25,026 nt of DNA, taken from IMG/VR virus record IMGVR_UViG_3300037847_005585, positions 852 through 25,877 of that record; one strand, written 5' to 3'. The DNA is from a virus. A model generated the notes under the pieces. That model did not search any database and was not told the DNA's origin. It saw nothing but the letters and a program-made list of their open reading frames with translations. This document shows, one piece after another, positions 6,315-12,257 of the stretch. The translations under genes were made by a program, and so were the position numbers. Positions within the stretch are counted from its first letter, which is position 1; every line of letters starts with the position of its first letter.

Positions 6315-6343
6315 TTGAAGAATTTGTATTAAATTATTAGATT
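6315..6343 (+). promoter_or_regulatory. Candidate promoter of the plus-strand early genes, with overlapping DnaA-like box
   Basis: TTGAAG (6315-6320), 17 bases, TAGATT (6338-6343) in the divergent gap 6296-6373. A start near 6350 would leave a leader of about 24 bases before the ATG at 6374. ATTTCCACA (6341-6349) differs by one base from the DnaA-box consensus TTWTNCACA and overlaps the -10 element and start point, so a DnaA-type protein bound here could repress this promoter. No equally clear promoter is visible for the minus direction. Confidence 0.42.
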
Positions 6344-6373
6344 TCCACAATACATACAAATAAAATAGATAAC

Positions 6374-6751
6374 ATGATTAAAAAAGGATTTGTACGAGTT
6401 CCGAATACGATTTTCGATGAACACATGAAATTTTTATCTGGCAATGAATTTTTATGTTACATGGCCATCATTCGGAAAACATGGGGTTGGAATAAAAATA
6501 GTGACAAGATAAGTCATAGCCAATTAATTTCCATGACGGGCCTTTCCAATAAAACGATAGTCAAATGTTTACAATCTTTAGTAGACAAGGAATTAATATC
6601 CATGACAAAGCGATTCAAAAGGACGAACCTTATCAAGGTGTTGGAAAAATCTACACAAGAATCTTATGTAAAAACTACACACACAACACTACAATATAAT
6701 AAACAAAAAGACACATCTATTGTGATTGGTGAAGTAGTATATGATGAGTAG
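6374..6751 (+). CDS. Replication protein O-like winged-helix protein
   Basis: 125 aa protein matching the N-terminal origin-binding domain of phage replication protein O (Phage_rep_O): FVRVPNTIFDEHM, FLSGNEFLCYMAIIRKTWGW, then HSQLISMTGLSNKTIVKCLQ (recognition helix) and LVDKELIS. The C-terminal part that in lambda O contacts the helicase loader is missing, and only a low-complexity tail follows (residues 85-125). It probably binds the origin or acts as an early regulator. The DnaA box and hairpin at 6752-6829 lie immediately downstream. It is the first gene of the plus-strand early cluster, divergent from the replication operon. No helicase loader is otherwise seen. Confidence 0.75.
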   Translation: MIKKGFVRVPNTIFDEHMKFLSGNEFLCYMAIIRKTWGWNKNSDKISHSQLISMTGLSNKTIVKCLQSLVDKELISMTKRFKRTNLIKVLEKSTQESYVKTTHTTLQYNKQKDTSIVIGEVVYDE

Positions 6752-6829
6752 AAACTTTTTTTTTGTTTCTTTGTGGATAACTCGTATATTTCCTGTGTAC
6801 AAATAACAATAACAAAACATAGGTACAAC
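6752..6829. other. Candidate replication origin with perfect DnaA box
   Basis: A 78-base gap between the O-like gene and the next gene. It contains an exact DnaA box (TGTGGATAA, 6772-6780, the reverse of TTATCCACA) and a second site with one mismatch (TGTGTACAA, 6794-6802). It also has an inverted repeat AGAAAC/GTTTCT flanking a T tract just after the O-like gene stop, and AT-rich DNA. The phage encodes a DnaA domain IV-like protein and an O-like protein, both expected to bind origins. An in-frame GTG at 6773 could extend the downstream gene into this gap, but the ATG at 6830 is preferred. Confidence 0.4.
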
Positions 6830-7105
6830 ATGATAATCAACAAACAACAAGCTTTTAAGCTAATCAACAAACAAAACAATTCAATATTCAATGTTCGGTT
6901 CATAAAAAAAGATGGGACCGAAAGAAGCATGAATGCTAGAATGAATGTGAAGAAATATTTGAAAGGTGGTTCCATGACTTATGACCCCAAAAAAAATGGA
7001 TCTATAATTGCATTTGACATGAATGCTATGGGGTATAGAACAATCAATACCCATACATTGACAAATTTGAATGTAAACGGTAACAAATACATTGTGAGAG
7101 GTTAA
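6830..7105 (+). CDS. SH3 beta-barrel-like small phage protein
   Basis: 91 aa protein. The segment FNVRFIKKDGTERSMNARMN followed by a Lys/Gly-rich loop and IIAFDMNAMGYRTINTHTL and a closing strand (NLNVNGNKYIVRG) fits the family annotated in phages as SH3 beta-barrel fold-containing protein (V-x-F-x-K-x-D-G-T-x-R at the start, VYD...G-x-R near the end). The function is unknown; nucleic acid binding is plausible for this fold. The start at ATG 6830 gives MIINKQQAFKL. The frame extends further up to a GTG at 6773 through the DnaA box, which is less likely. Confidence 0.65.
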   Translation: MIINKQQAFKLINKQNNSIFNVRFIKKDGTERSMNARMNVKKYLKGGSMTYDPKKNGSIIAFDMNAMGYRTINTHTLTNLNVNGNKYIVRG

Positions 7106-7109
7106 TAAC

Positions 7110-7376
7110 ATGAATATAACACAATCGATCCAAGGGCATATTGAGGCCCAACTAGAAAAAAATTGGAACATAGAAGCTAGGGTTCAAAAATATGCACAAG
7201 CAATAGATCATTGTATAAAATGGTTTGAATCGAATGACATCAAGGCGTTTGAAAACGATGAGTCTGTATTCATAGAATGTATGAGTCAGTCAGGATATAA
7301 TTTTGAAGTACAAATATCATCTGCTGAAGTATTTTATAGAGCAGATTTATATAAATCAAAAATGGAGGAATCGTAA
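7110..7376 (+). CDS. Hypothetical early protein (88 aa)
   Basis: 88 aa, mostly helical, starting 4 bases after the previous stop. The N-terminal half is amphipathic (IEAQLEKNWNIEARVQKYAQ), followed by an aromatic, acidic part and a C-terminal strand-rich segment. No family or motif is recognised. It is the first of a chain of small genes (7110-8384) joined by TAATG-type overlaps, so the products are made together. Such chains in phage early regions often hold host-takeover or anti-defence proteins, but nothing in this sequence shows that here. Confidence 0.55.
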   Translation: MNITQSIQGHIEAQLEKNWNIEARVQKYAQAIDHCIKWFESNDIKAFENDESVFIECMSQSGYNFEVQISSAEVFYRADLYKSKMEES

Positions 7377-7582
7377 TGCCGAAACCAGATGTAATAACAA
7401 AATTGTTTTTTGTGGATTACATTCTTAGTGAAGAAAGTAATTCTGATGACGAGGTGATGTTCTTAATATCCCTTATTGAAGATGAAACCAAGAATCATGA
7501 AGAAAAAGTAAAAACACTTCATGATTATATAAATTCTACATTTGAAAAACATTATTATTTACCCATGAAGGAGGAATCATAA
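7376..7582 (+). CDS. Hypothetical acidic protein (68 aa)
   Basis: 68 aa acidic protein (LSEESNSDDEVMFLISLIED, then a helix EEKVKTLHDYINSTFEKHYY). The start codon shares its A with the stop of the previous gene (TAATG), and GGAGGA lies about 6 bases upstream, so start and coupling are well supported. There is no recognised domain. An acidic, DNA-mimic-like composition is visible but is not evidence of function. Confidence 0.55.
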   Translation: MPKPDVITKLFFVDYILSEESNSDDEVMFLISLIEDETKNHEEKVKTLHDYINSTFEKHYYLPMKEES

Positions 7583-7935
7583 TGAAACAATTAATCGGTA
7601 TACTGAACCTCAAATATAGGGGTTCAGATTTTTCATCATCTGCTTACCTTAGACTCAAAGTATTTGAAAAGGAATGCGGTAGTGTATCGTACACTCTTAT
7701 CAATGGAAGGAATATGAGGTGTTGTATTGGTAACCTACAATGCGATGATGAATTACCTATTCATGTTTATAAGCATGAATATCCTATATATTTATTGAAT
7801 GATATAGAGGTATGTCTTGAAAGAAGCGTTGTTGAAGTTGATAAATTAGAATTATTGATGGATACGTTCAGATTTAAACATCAAACAAAAACATCTTTTA
7901 TCAATGCTCAAAAATTAATTGAAGAGGAGGTATAA
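7582..7935 (+). CDS. Hypothetical early protein (117 aa)
   Basis: 117 aa protein that begins MKQLIGILNLKYRGSDFSSS and contains a Cys-rich middle (MRCCIGNLQC) and a C-terminal helix (KTSFINAQKLIEEEV). The start overlaps the previous stop by one base (TAATG) and is preceded by AAGGAGG. The central beta-rich part with three Cys residues is not a recognisable zinc finger. No family is recognised. Confidence 0.55.
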   Translation: MKQLIGILNLKYRGSDFSSSAYLRLKVFEKECGSVSYTLINGRNMRCCIGNLQCDDELPIHVYKHEYPIYLLNDIEVCLERSVVEVDKLELLMDTFRFKHQTKTSFINAQKLIEEEV

Positions 7936-8154
7936 ATGTATTTACATCACTTTAAATTTACACATATGTTTTTAAAACATATCGGTTATCAAAAGCATGA
8001 AGATACTAGTTATGAACACATATATAATGTAGTTAAATTTCATATGGAAAAGTTTTTTACATCTGATTATAATAGAGATGATGAAACACTTGAAAAAAGC
8101 ATACAGACATTTCTGGATGAAAAAATAACAGTATCAAAAAAGGGGGATCAATAA
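7936..8154 (+). CDS. Hypothetical early protein (72 aa)
   Basis: 72 aa, aromatic- and His-rich start (MYLHHFKFTHMFLKHIGYQ), then an acidic helix (YNRDDETLEKSIQTFLDEK). A strong GAGGAGG Shine-Dalgarno lies 5 bases before the start, which directly follows the previous stop. No domain is recognised. Tight coupling with both neighbours supports a real gene. Confidence 0.55.
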   Translation: MYLHHFKFTHMFLKHIGYQKHEDTSYEHIYNVVKFHMEKFFTSDYNRDDETLEKSIQTFLDEKITVSKKGDQ

Positions 8155-8384
8155 TGACTGTTGAGAAACTAATAAATAGATTGAAGCTATGTAATCCAAA
8201 AGATGATGTGGTCATACAGACTGTTGATCTCGATACAGGGGATGAAATTGACGTATATCCTTTCTATATAGATGAGGTAGGTGTTACCCCTAGTCATAGT
8301 GAGATAAGGCTTGTACAACGAAATAACGACACGCCTGAGGCATTTCTTGATGAATCTAAACAACTCAGAAACATCATAACATAA
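8154..8384 (+). CDS. Small phage protein, MTVEKLINRL type
   Basis: 76 aa protein that starts MTVEKLINRLKLCNPKDDVV, a pattern shared with many small phage proteins (MTVKELIEKL...P-D-A-E-V...). It has an alpha-beta fold with an IRLVQRN strand near residue 50 and a charged C-terminus. The function is unknown. The start shares its A with the preceding stop (TAATG) and has AAGGGGGA upstream. The strong terminator at 8407-8442 lies 23 bases after the stop, ending this operon. Confidence 0.6.
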   Translation: MTVEKLINRLKLCNPKDDVVIQTVDLDTGDEIDVYPFYIDEVGVTPSHSEIRLVQRNNDTPEAFLDESKQLRNIIT

Positions 8385-8501
8385 ATTTCTGCCAACCCCT
8401 AGCAAGAAGAGGAATTTCCGCCAAGGTATTCCTCTTTTTTTTGTGATTAATTCCCATGCCCCCCCCTGTATCTAAATTTCTACCCAGTCAATTTCCGCCA
8501 A
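8384..8501 (+). repeat. Three copies of a 12-base motif AATTTC(C/T)GCCAA
   Basis: AATTTCTGCCAA at 8384-8395, AATTTCCGCCAA at 8413-8424 and the same at 8490-8501. The second copy lies partly in the loop of the terminator at 8407-8442. A weaker relative (AAAATGCGCCAA) is near 8515. Such repeats could be protein-binding sites near a promoter or origin. Confidence 0.55.
8407..8442 (+). terminator. Strong intrinsic terminator of the early operon
   Basis: AAGAGGAAT (8407-8415) pairs perfectly with ATTCCTCTT (8428-8436) around a 12-base loop, followed by T8437-T8442. It closes the plus-strand early gene chain 6374-8384. Confidence 0.85.
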
Positions 8502-8547
8502 TAGATACCTGTAAAAATGCGCCAATAATATTTAGATCTAACTTTTG

Positions 8548-8614
8548 TTTTTTGGTCGAATTACTGGGCCTATATTATGCCGCTTTTTTGGTCCTGTATT
8601 TTTCCCTATATAAT
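8548..8614 (+). promoter_or_regulatory. Two tandem promoter-like elements TTTTTTGGTC-N13-TATAT
   Basis: TTTTTTGGTC at 8548-8557 is followed after exactly 13 bases by TATATT (8571-8576). A second TTTTTTGGTC at 8584-8593 is followed after 13 bases by TATATAAT (8607-8614). The same 10-mer and the same spacing occur twice 36 bases apart, both pointing toward the gene at 8784. They look like tandem promoters, perhaps read with a phage-specific or phage-modified polymerase. Confidence 0.5.
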
Positions 8615-8687
8615 AGCATATTTTAATTCTAACGTTCTAAATTTGGAATATAGAATATTTATGGCTATATTATAGTAGGCCCCATAC

Positions 8688-8724
8688 GTCCAAAATTTGG
8701 ACCGCGCGCGGCCTGCCGAATTCG
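8688..8724. repeat. Cluster of three palindromes in a local GC peak
   Basis: GTCCAAAATTTGGAC (8688-8702), CCGCGCGCGG (8702-8711) and CGAATTCG (8717-8724) follow one another. The CG run contrasts sharply with the AT-rich surroundings. These could be operators for dimeric proteins or part of a replication or packaging site. Confidence 0.5.
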
Positions 8725-8783
8725 TTTGGCCCTGTACTTTGATTTATTGAAAATTAAAATATACATTTAAAATATACAATATT

Positions 8784-8888
8784 ATGAAAAAATTAGATAA
8801 ACTTTATCATGTATCATTTATTGCATTAACAGTATTTTTTTGGATATACTTTGGAATGCATATTATCATTCACGTTATATGGGGTTAA
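8784..8888 (+). CDS. Small membrane protein (34 aa)
   Basis: 34 aa protein, MKKLDKLYHVSFIALTVFFW followed by IYFGMHIIIHVIWG, with one or two hydrophobic segments after a basic N-terminus, as expected for a small inner-membrane protein. The stop is 4 bases before the next ATG, so both are likely on one mRNA. No Shine-Dalgarno is obvious, but many genes here lack one. The function is unknown; holin-like or toxin-like roles are possible guesses only. Confidence 0.45.
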   Translation: MKKLDKLYHVSFIALTVFFWIYFGMHIIIHVIWG

Positions 8889-8892
8889 TATC

Positions 8893-9120
8893 ATGTATAC
8901 TGAAGATGATAATACTTGTATAAATTGCTTTGATAATAAAGCTATACAAATCTCTAAATATGATATTATATGGAGAGATGATAAAAAAGTTCCATGCTGT
9001 CCTAGATGTTGGAATGAATTATATCCTAGATATTTAGCTGTAACTTGGTTTGATATCAAAGATGAAAATATTATCGATTCTGATAATGAAAAATACGATG
9101 AATTAATAAATGAGGAATAA
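8893..9120 (+). CDS. Zinc-ribbon-like small protein (75 aa)
   Basis: 75 aa protein with two Cys pairs: CINC near the N-terminus and CCPRC in the middle (C-x2-C ... C-C-x2-C), which would form a zinc ribbon of about 30 residues. An acidic C-terminus follows. The ATG at 8893 is chosen because the frame upstream overlaps the small membrane gene; the longer frame from 8851 is less likely. The role is unknown; nucleic acid binding is typical for such ribbons. It belongs to a block of genes of unusually low GC content. Confidence 0.6.
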   Translation: MYTEDDNTCINCFDNKAIQISKYDIIWRDDKKVPCCPRCWNELYPRYLAVTWFDIKDENIIDSDNEKYDELINEE

Positions 9121-9121
9121 C

Positions 9122-9889
9122 ATGATGAAACATTATAAAAACTTACAATATTGTGATGAAAAAGACATTGAATCTAATCTTAGATTTGTATGTAGCTACT
9201 TAAATGATGATTATATTAGACGTGGAATTGATTGGTATCCTGATGCCAAAAAACAATTATTAGAATATAAATTAGAACACGATTCTAAATTAGATTATAT
9301 AATGATTGCTCAAATGACTTCTGTATTTTCATCACGTTCAAAATGGAATGTAAATTTACATGAAATTGAAAATGTATTATCACATGTAAAACATCATGGT
9401 TCTAATCTTGAAACTAATAATATGCTTAATAATAGAGTTTATTCTACTAAGGATTTCTATAAAAAAGCATGGAAAAGTTTTAATAATGAACTTGTTTTTT
9501 TCTTTGATAAACAAACTAGAAAAACATGTAAAAAAACAGGTAGTTTTTTCTACAATCTTTTATTAGATAATTCTTTTGTAACTTTAGATGTACATATGAG
9601 TAAATGTATAGCTAGAAATCATAATGAATGGTTTGCTTTATTATTAGATGAAGGTATTGCTTCAAAAAATATTTATACTAGTATTGAAAATCTAGTACTA
9701 AAAATAGCTGAAGAATATAATTTAAAAGGTTATGAATTACAGGCTTCATTATGGCTTGTAATTCAGGATTTATATGATGTTATAAAACCTAATATAAAAC
9801 CAATTAAAGTTAATCACTATTATTCACCACAAAAAAAGATGAATAAATCACAAATTTCTAACTCTAAAAATAACTACAATTATGTATAG
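9122..9889 (+). CDS. Helix-rich protein resembling phage HhH-GPD-like (DUF7178-type) proteins
   Basis: 255 aa. Recognisable elements are a GIDWYPDAKKQLLEYK segment, MIAQMTSVFSSRSKWNVNLHEI, KKTGSFFYNLLLDNSFVTLDVHMSK, and a C-terminal YELQASLWLVIQDLYDVIK. This order (WYP...A; alpha-rich with SxxxxW; TxDVH; LQAxxWL) matches a phage family that I associate with DUF7178 and with endonuclease III/glycosylase-like helical folds. That suggests action on DNA bases, which is unproven. The start at 9122 has AGGA about 6 bases upstream, and a frame from 9110 is longer but overlaps the previous gene. The third codon positions are almost all A or T, unlike the head genes. Confidence 0.5.
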   Translation: MMKHYKNLQYCDEKDIESNLRFVCSYLNDDYIRRGIDWYPDAKKQLLEYKLEHDSKLDYIMIAQMTSVFSSRSKWNVNLHEIENVLSHVKHHGSNLETNNMLNNRVYSTKDFYKKAWKSFNNELVFFFDKQTRKTCKKTGSFFYNLLLDNSFVTLDVHMSKCIARNHNEWFALLLDEGIASKNIYTSIENLVLKIAEEYNLKGYELQASLWLVIQDLYDVIKPNIKPIKVNHYYSPQKKMNKSQISNSKNNYNYV

Positions 9890-10238
9890 AAATAAAGATA
9901 GAAACTATGCTTATGATTATCCTATATTAAAACCTGATAATTTTATTGCAGATTTTTATAAACGTAGACATGAATTTGAGACTGTACTTACGTTTGAAAA
10001 TATGCATGAAAAAACAGTTGAATTAGATGTTAGAAATGAAGGTATATCTAAAACTAAAATTCATTCTTTATCTAAAGCTTGGGATTTTCATTTACATTCA
10101 GATATAAATATACATGATGGCGTTTTACTAAAAATGTCTATATCTGAGATTATAAAAGTGGACTATAGAAATATTATACTTCCACTTGAAATTTATAAAC
10201 ATGTAAACATAGACAAACTTTCACACAATAAACTATAA
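9882..10238 (+). CDS. Hypothetical protein in the AT-rich block (118 aa)
   Basis: 118 aa basic, aromatic-rich protein starting MYRNKDRNYAYDYPILKPDN. It overlaps the previous gene by 8 bases. It contains a helix with HEFETVLTFENMHEKTVELD and a C-terminal strand-rich part. No motif or family is recognised. Composition, with AT-rich third positions, is the same as in its neighbours, so it belongs to the same imported block. Confidence 0.5.
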   Translation: MYRNKDRNYAYDYPILKPDNFIADFYKRRHEFETVLTFENMHEKTVELDVRNEGISKTKIHSLSKAWDFHLHSDINIHDGVLLKMSISEIIKVDYRNIILPLEIYKHVNIDKLSHNKL

Positions 10239-10257
10239 TTTCTTAATATACAATAAC

Positions 10258-10539
10258 ATGAAAAACAATAAAATAAATACTAAAAGTAAAAATGAATTAT
10301 CTAAATATGATATATTCGAATTTATGATTAGACCTTATAATGATTCAATTACTAGAATTGGTAATGAATTTTTTATTGAAGCTAGAGATGATGGTAGCAG
10401 TATAACTGGCCATCTAAAAATTTCTGAATGTGAGATTGAACATAAAAATGTAGCTTTTTATAAAGATTACTTTCAACATGAAGGTAGAATTTATAATAGA
10501 TTAAATTATGTAGAGTTCACACCAAAGAAAAATGAATAA
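10258..10539 (+). CDS. Hypothetical protein, last gene of the AT-rich block (93 aa)
   Basis: 93 aa protein, Lys/Asn-rich start (MKNNKINTKSKNELSKYD), then a beta-rich segment (IRPYNDSITRIGNEFFIEAR, DDGSSITGHLKIS) and a charged C-terminus. No family is recognised. It ends 22 bases before the terminator at 10562-10592, which closes the block. Confidence 0.5.
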   Translation: MKNNKINTKSKNELSKYDIFEFMIRPYNDSITRIGNEFFIEARDDGSSITGHLKISECEIEHKNVAFYKDYFQHEGRIYNRLNYVEFTPKKNE

Positions 10540-10561
10540 TTAAAATATACTTTAAACCTAT

Positions 10562-10592
10562 AGCCCTGTATTATATGCAGGGCTTTTTTTTT
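10562..10592 (+). terminator. Strong intrinsic terminator after the AT-rich block
   Basis: AGCCCTG (10562-10568) pairs perfectly with CAGGGCT (10578-10584), 9-base loop, followed by a run of T to 10592. It ends transcription of the block 8784-10539. Confidence 0.88.
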
Positions 10593-10865
10593 GCCTAATA
10601 TATATTTATATATTATTTATATATATAACTTTATTATATGATAGAATCATTAATAAATATATATTATATATATTAATAATTATAATATATAATTATTTTT
10701 AATTTTTATATATACAGGGCCTATATATTAAAATGATTTTTGGGCAGATCTTCTACCAACCCTTTCGCAAAAATACTATTTTTCAGAAATAGTGTCTTGT
10801 TTTTAATTATATATAATTTTTTATATTTTTTGTCAAAAATGTAAACTTTTCGAAAAAGGTGTAAA
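10593..10865. other. Extremely AT-rich non-coding gap
   Basis: No gene is visible. About 10600-10715 is nearly pure A and T with alternating TATA runs, a candidate easily melted or bent region. It is followed by ACAGGGCCTATATATTA (10712-10728), similar to words in the other gap, and by TTCTACCAACCC (near 10751), similar to TTCTGCCAACCC near 8387. ACTATTT/AAATAGT (10775-10793) is a 7-base-pair hairpin. The gap lies just before the packaging genes, where a cos site or origin could be. Confidence 0.5.
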
Positions 10866-11057
10866 ATGTCTTGGCATGAAAAGGAAGATATAAAGTCGGC
10901 AGAGCAAATGTTCTCTGAAATGAAGGTTGTGATAGAGTGTTTACACAGGATACCAAGTATGTCTAGTAAGCTTCCAAATTACATTAACAATAGAATACAG
11001 TCCATTATGGAGTTCACATCTAAAAATGGTTGGGATGAAAAAAAAGAGAGCAAGTGA
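10866..11057 (+). CDS. Small protein upstream of small terminase (63 aa)
   Basis: 63 aa protein, MSWHEKEDIKSAEQMFSEMK, then a helix (VIECLHRIPSMSSKLPNYIN) and a basic tail. The reading frame overlaps the following gene by 23 bases in another frame. No domain is recognised. The ATG at 10866 has an AAGGTG stretch about 6 bases upstream. It may be the first gene of the packaging operon. Confidence 0.5.
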   Translation: MSWHEKEDIKSAEQMFSEMKVVIECLHRIPSMSSKLPNYINNRIQSIMEFTSKNGWDEKKESK

Positions 11058-11604
11058 TTATTCTGATAAAGAGAAACTAGATGTTTTAAGGGATCTAGAT
11101 AAATATGGAAACTTGTCAAAAGTGTCAACAAAATATGGCCTTTCTAGACAGACAATATACAACTGGAAAGATTCTGCAAAACAGTTACAAGAACAGGTTA
11201 TTGAGTTAGATAAAGTAACAAAAAAGAAAAGACATGATCTATTAGATAAAGAAGTTTTAAAAAACATTGGAACATATAAGAACCTTTTATCCACAATAGG
11301 GGATTTAGAAAAGAGAAAAGAGAATCTGTCTGCTAAGGTTGAGTTACTGTTAATGAATGTAGTTGATGCTATAGAAAAACACGAAGATCTAAAAGAGATA
11401 CATCCAAAGGACTTGAGTAAGATGATGAAGGACCTTCATGATGTTCGCAAAGAACTAAGCAATGAGCCAACCATTATTATTGAATATAAAAACAAAATGA
11501 GGGAACAGACCTTACAGGTTCTTCAGGACTTTTTAAATATAGAGCAGCTAAAAGAGTTCGCTCAAAAAATGGAGGCAATAGAAGCTGAGTATGAGTTACT
11601 ATAG
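11035..11604 (+). CDS. terS: Probable small terminase subunit
   Basis: 189 aa protein, ATG at 11035 preferred over 11026. It has an N-terminal helix-turn-helix (YSDKEKLDVLRDLDKYGNLS, then KYGLSRQTIYNWK, residues about 6-44). This is followed by long predicted coiled-coil helices (LQEQVIELDKVTKKK, LSTIGDLEKRKENLSAKVEL) and a C-terminal acidic region. DNA-binding N-terminus plus oligomerising helical middle, placed just before the large terminase, is the layout of TerS, which recognises the packaging site. A perfect DnaA box (TTATCCACA, 11287-11295) lies inside the gene. A transposase-like regulator is the alternative reading. It overlaps the next gene by 14 bases. Confidence 0.65.
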   Translation: MKKKRASDYSDKEKLDVLRDLDKYGNLSKVSTKYGLSRQTIYNWKDSAKQLQEQVIELDKVTKKKRHDLLDKEVLKNIGTYKNLLSTIGDLEKRKENLSAKVELLLMNVVDAIEKHEDLKEIHPKDLSKMMKDLHDVRKELSNEPTIIIEYKNKMREQTLQVLQDFLNIEQLKEFAQKMEAIEAEYELL

Positions 11605-12091
11605 GGAACAACAAAAACAAAATTTAAAGAAGGGTAAAGAATCTGAAAAATTATTTTGCAAGTTGTCTGGCGCTAAGCCTGGCACTCAACATGATGACTA
11701 CAATCATATTGATGCATATTTAGACGATATAACAATTGACGTTAAGGGCTTGAAAAAATGCCACATTGATGGTTATGTTGTTGTTGAAATAACAAACGTG
11801 CAGGGCAAGTTGGGATGGTGCAGTAGAAAGGGGGCAGATAAAATAGCTTTTCAGTTTCATGGAGAGTTTATTTTAGTTGATAACAAAAAGCTGCATTCTT
11901 TAGTAGTAAAAAAGGTGATCGAAAACAAAAGAATGAATATGCCTATTATGAGGGTTGATGGAGCAGCCAAAAAATATGGTTACAATGGAATCTTATATAA
12001 GCCTGTAGGCAGAAAAGGTAGAAGAGATGTTTTTGTATACATCACTAAAGATGACTTGATGACATTAAAAGAAAAGGTATATGTCTATTAA
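11591..12091 (+). CDS. PD-(D/E)XK-like nuclease next to terminase
   Basis: 166 aa protein with a restriction-endonuclease-like core: KKGKESEKLFCKLSG (Glu19 at the place of the first acid), HIDAYLDDITIDVKG (Asp41, D50-V-K52), then VVVEITNVQGKLGWCSRKGA and DKIAFQF. The D ... D-x-K arrangement and the following glycine-rich W motif match a phage family of single-domain nucleases that I know near packaging or replication genes. In some phages an HNH protein in this position stimulates terminase, so a packaging-related cut is plausible here, by analogy only. It overlaps TerS by 14 bases and the next mini-gene by 11. Confidence 0.7.
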   Translation: MSYYREQQKQNLKKGKESEKLFCKLSGAKPGTQHDDYNHIDAYLDDITIDVKGLKKCHIDGYVVVEITNVQGKLGWCSRKGADKIAFQFHGEFILVDNKKLHSLVVKKVIENKRMNMPIMRVDGAAKKYGYNGILYKPVGRKGRRDVFVYITKDDLMTLKEKVYVY

Positions 12092-12257
12092 ATTTAAATT
12101 ATTTAAGTTCCCTGTATTTAAGACAAACTTTTTCATAAAACATTTAAAGTTCTGGAATAAAGCAAGATTATTTAAATGTGTTAATGTTGTTGCTGGTGGT
12201 CCACAATGCAAGAAACAATGCAAGTTATGTAAAAAGACGTATGGCCCAGAAAGCTAA
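12081..12257 (+). CDS. Cys-rich mini-protein between nuclease and terminase
   Basis: 58 aa protein, basic and aromatic N-terminal half (MSIKFKLFKFPVFKTNFFIK) and a C-terminal Cys cluster (C-x9-C-x3-C-x2-C, in CVNVVAGGPQCKKQCKLC), which could bind one zinc ion. It overlaps the nuclease gene by 11 bases and the terminase ATPase gene by 17. No family is recognised. Open reading over the full 177 bases, the Cys pattern and the packed overlaps support a real gene. The position suggests it could work with the terminase. Confidence 0.5.
   Translation: MSIKFKLFKFPVFKTNFFIKHLKFWNKARLFKCVNVVAGGPQCKKQCKLCKKTYGPES

Larger units (their letters stand above)
8443..8783. other. Non-coding repeat-rich gap
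   Basis: No convincing gene is present in this stretch. A 56-codon frame at 8456-8626 is open but has no ribosome binding site and shows no family resemblance. The gap holds the third AATTTCCGCCAA copy (8490), the paired TTTTTTGGTC-N13-TATAT elements (8548-8614), a cluster of palindromes with a local GC peak (8688-8724) and several GGCCCTGTA-like words. It probably serves regulation or replication. Confidence 0.6.

Noticed and set aside
6664-6975. 103 aa minus-strand frame
   Set aside because: It lies opposite the O-like and SH3-like genes and the origin region; a hydrophobic composition typical of antisense frames in AT-rich DNA.
8456-8626. 56 aa plus-strand frame in the non-coding gap
   Set aside because: No ribosome binding site, starts right after a terminator, proline run from a C tract, and crosses the tandem promoter-like repeats.
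10600-10720. TATA-rich run as a set of real promoters
   Set aside because: The DNA is almost pure A and T, so -10-like words occur by chance everywhere; no -35 with proper spacing could be chosen.
12178-12240. GTG start giving a longer terminase ATPase
   Set aside because: The extra 21 residues overlap the Cys-rich mini-gene in another frame and do not look like terminase; ATG at 12241 is preferred.
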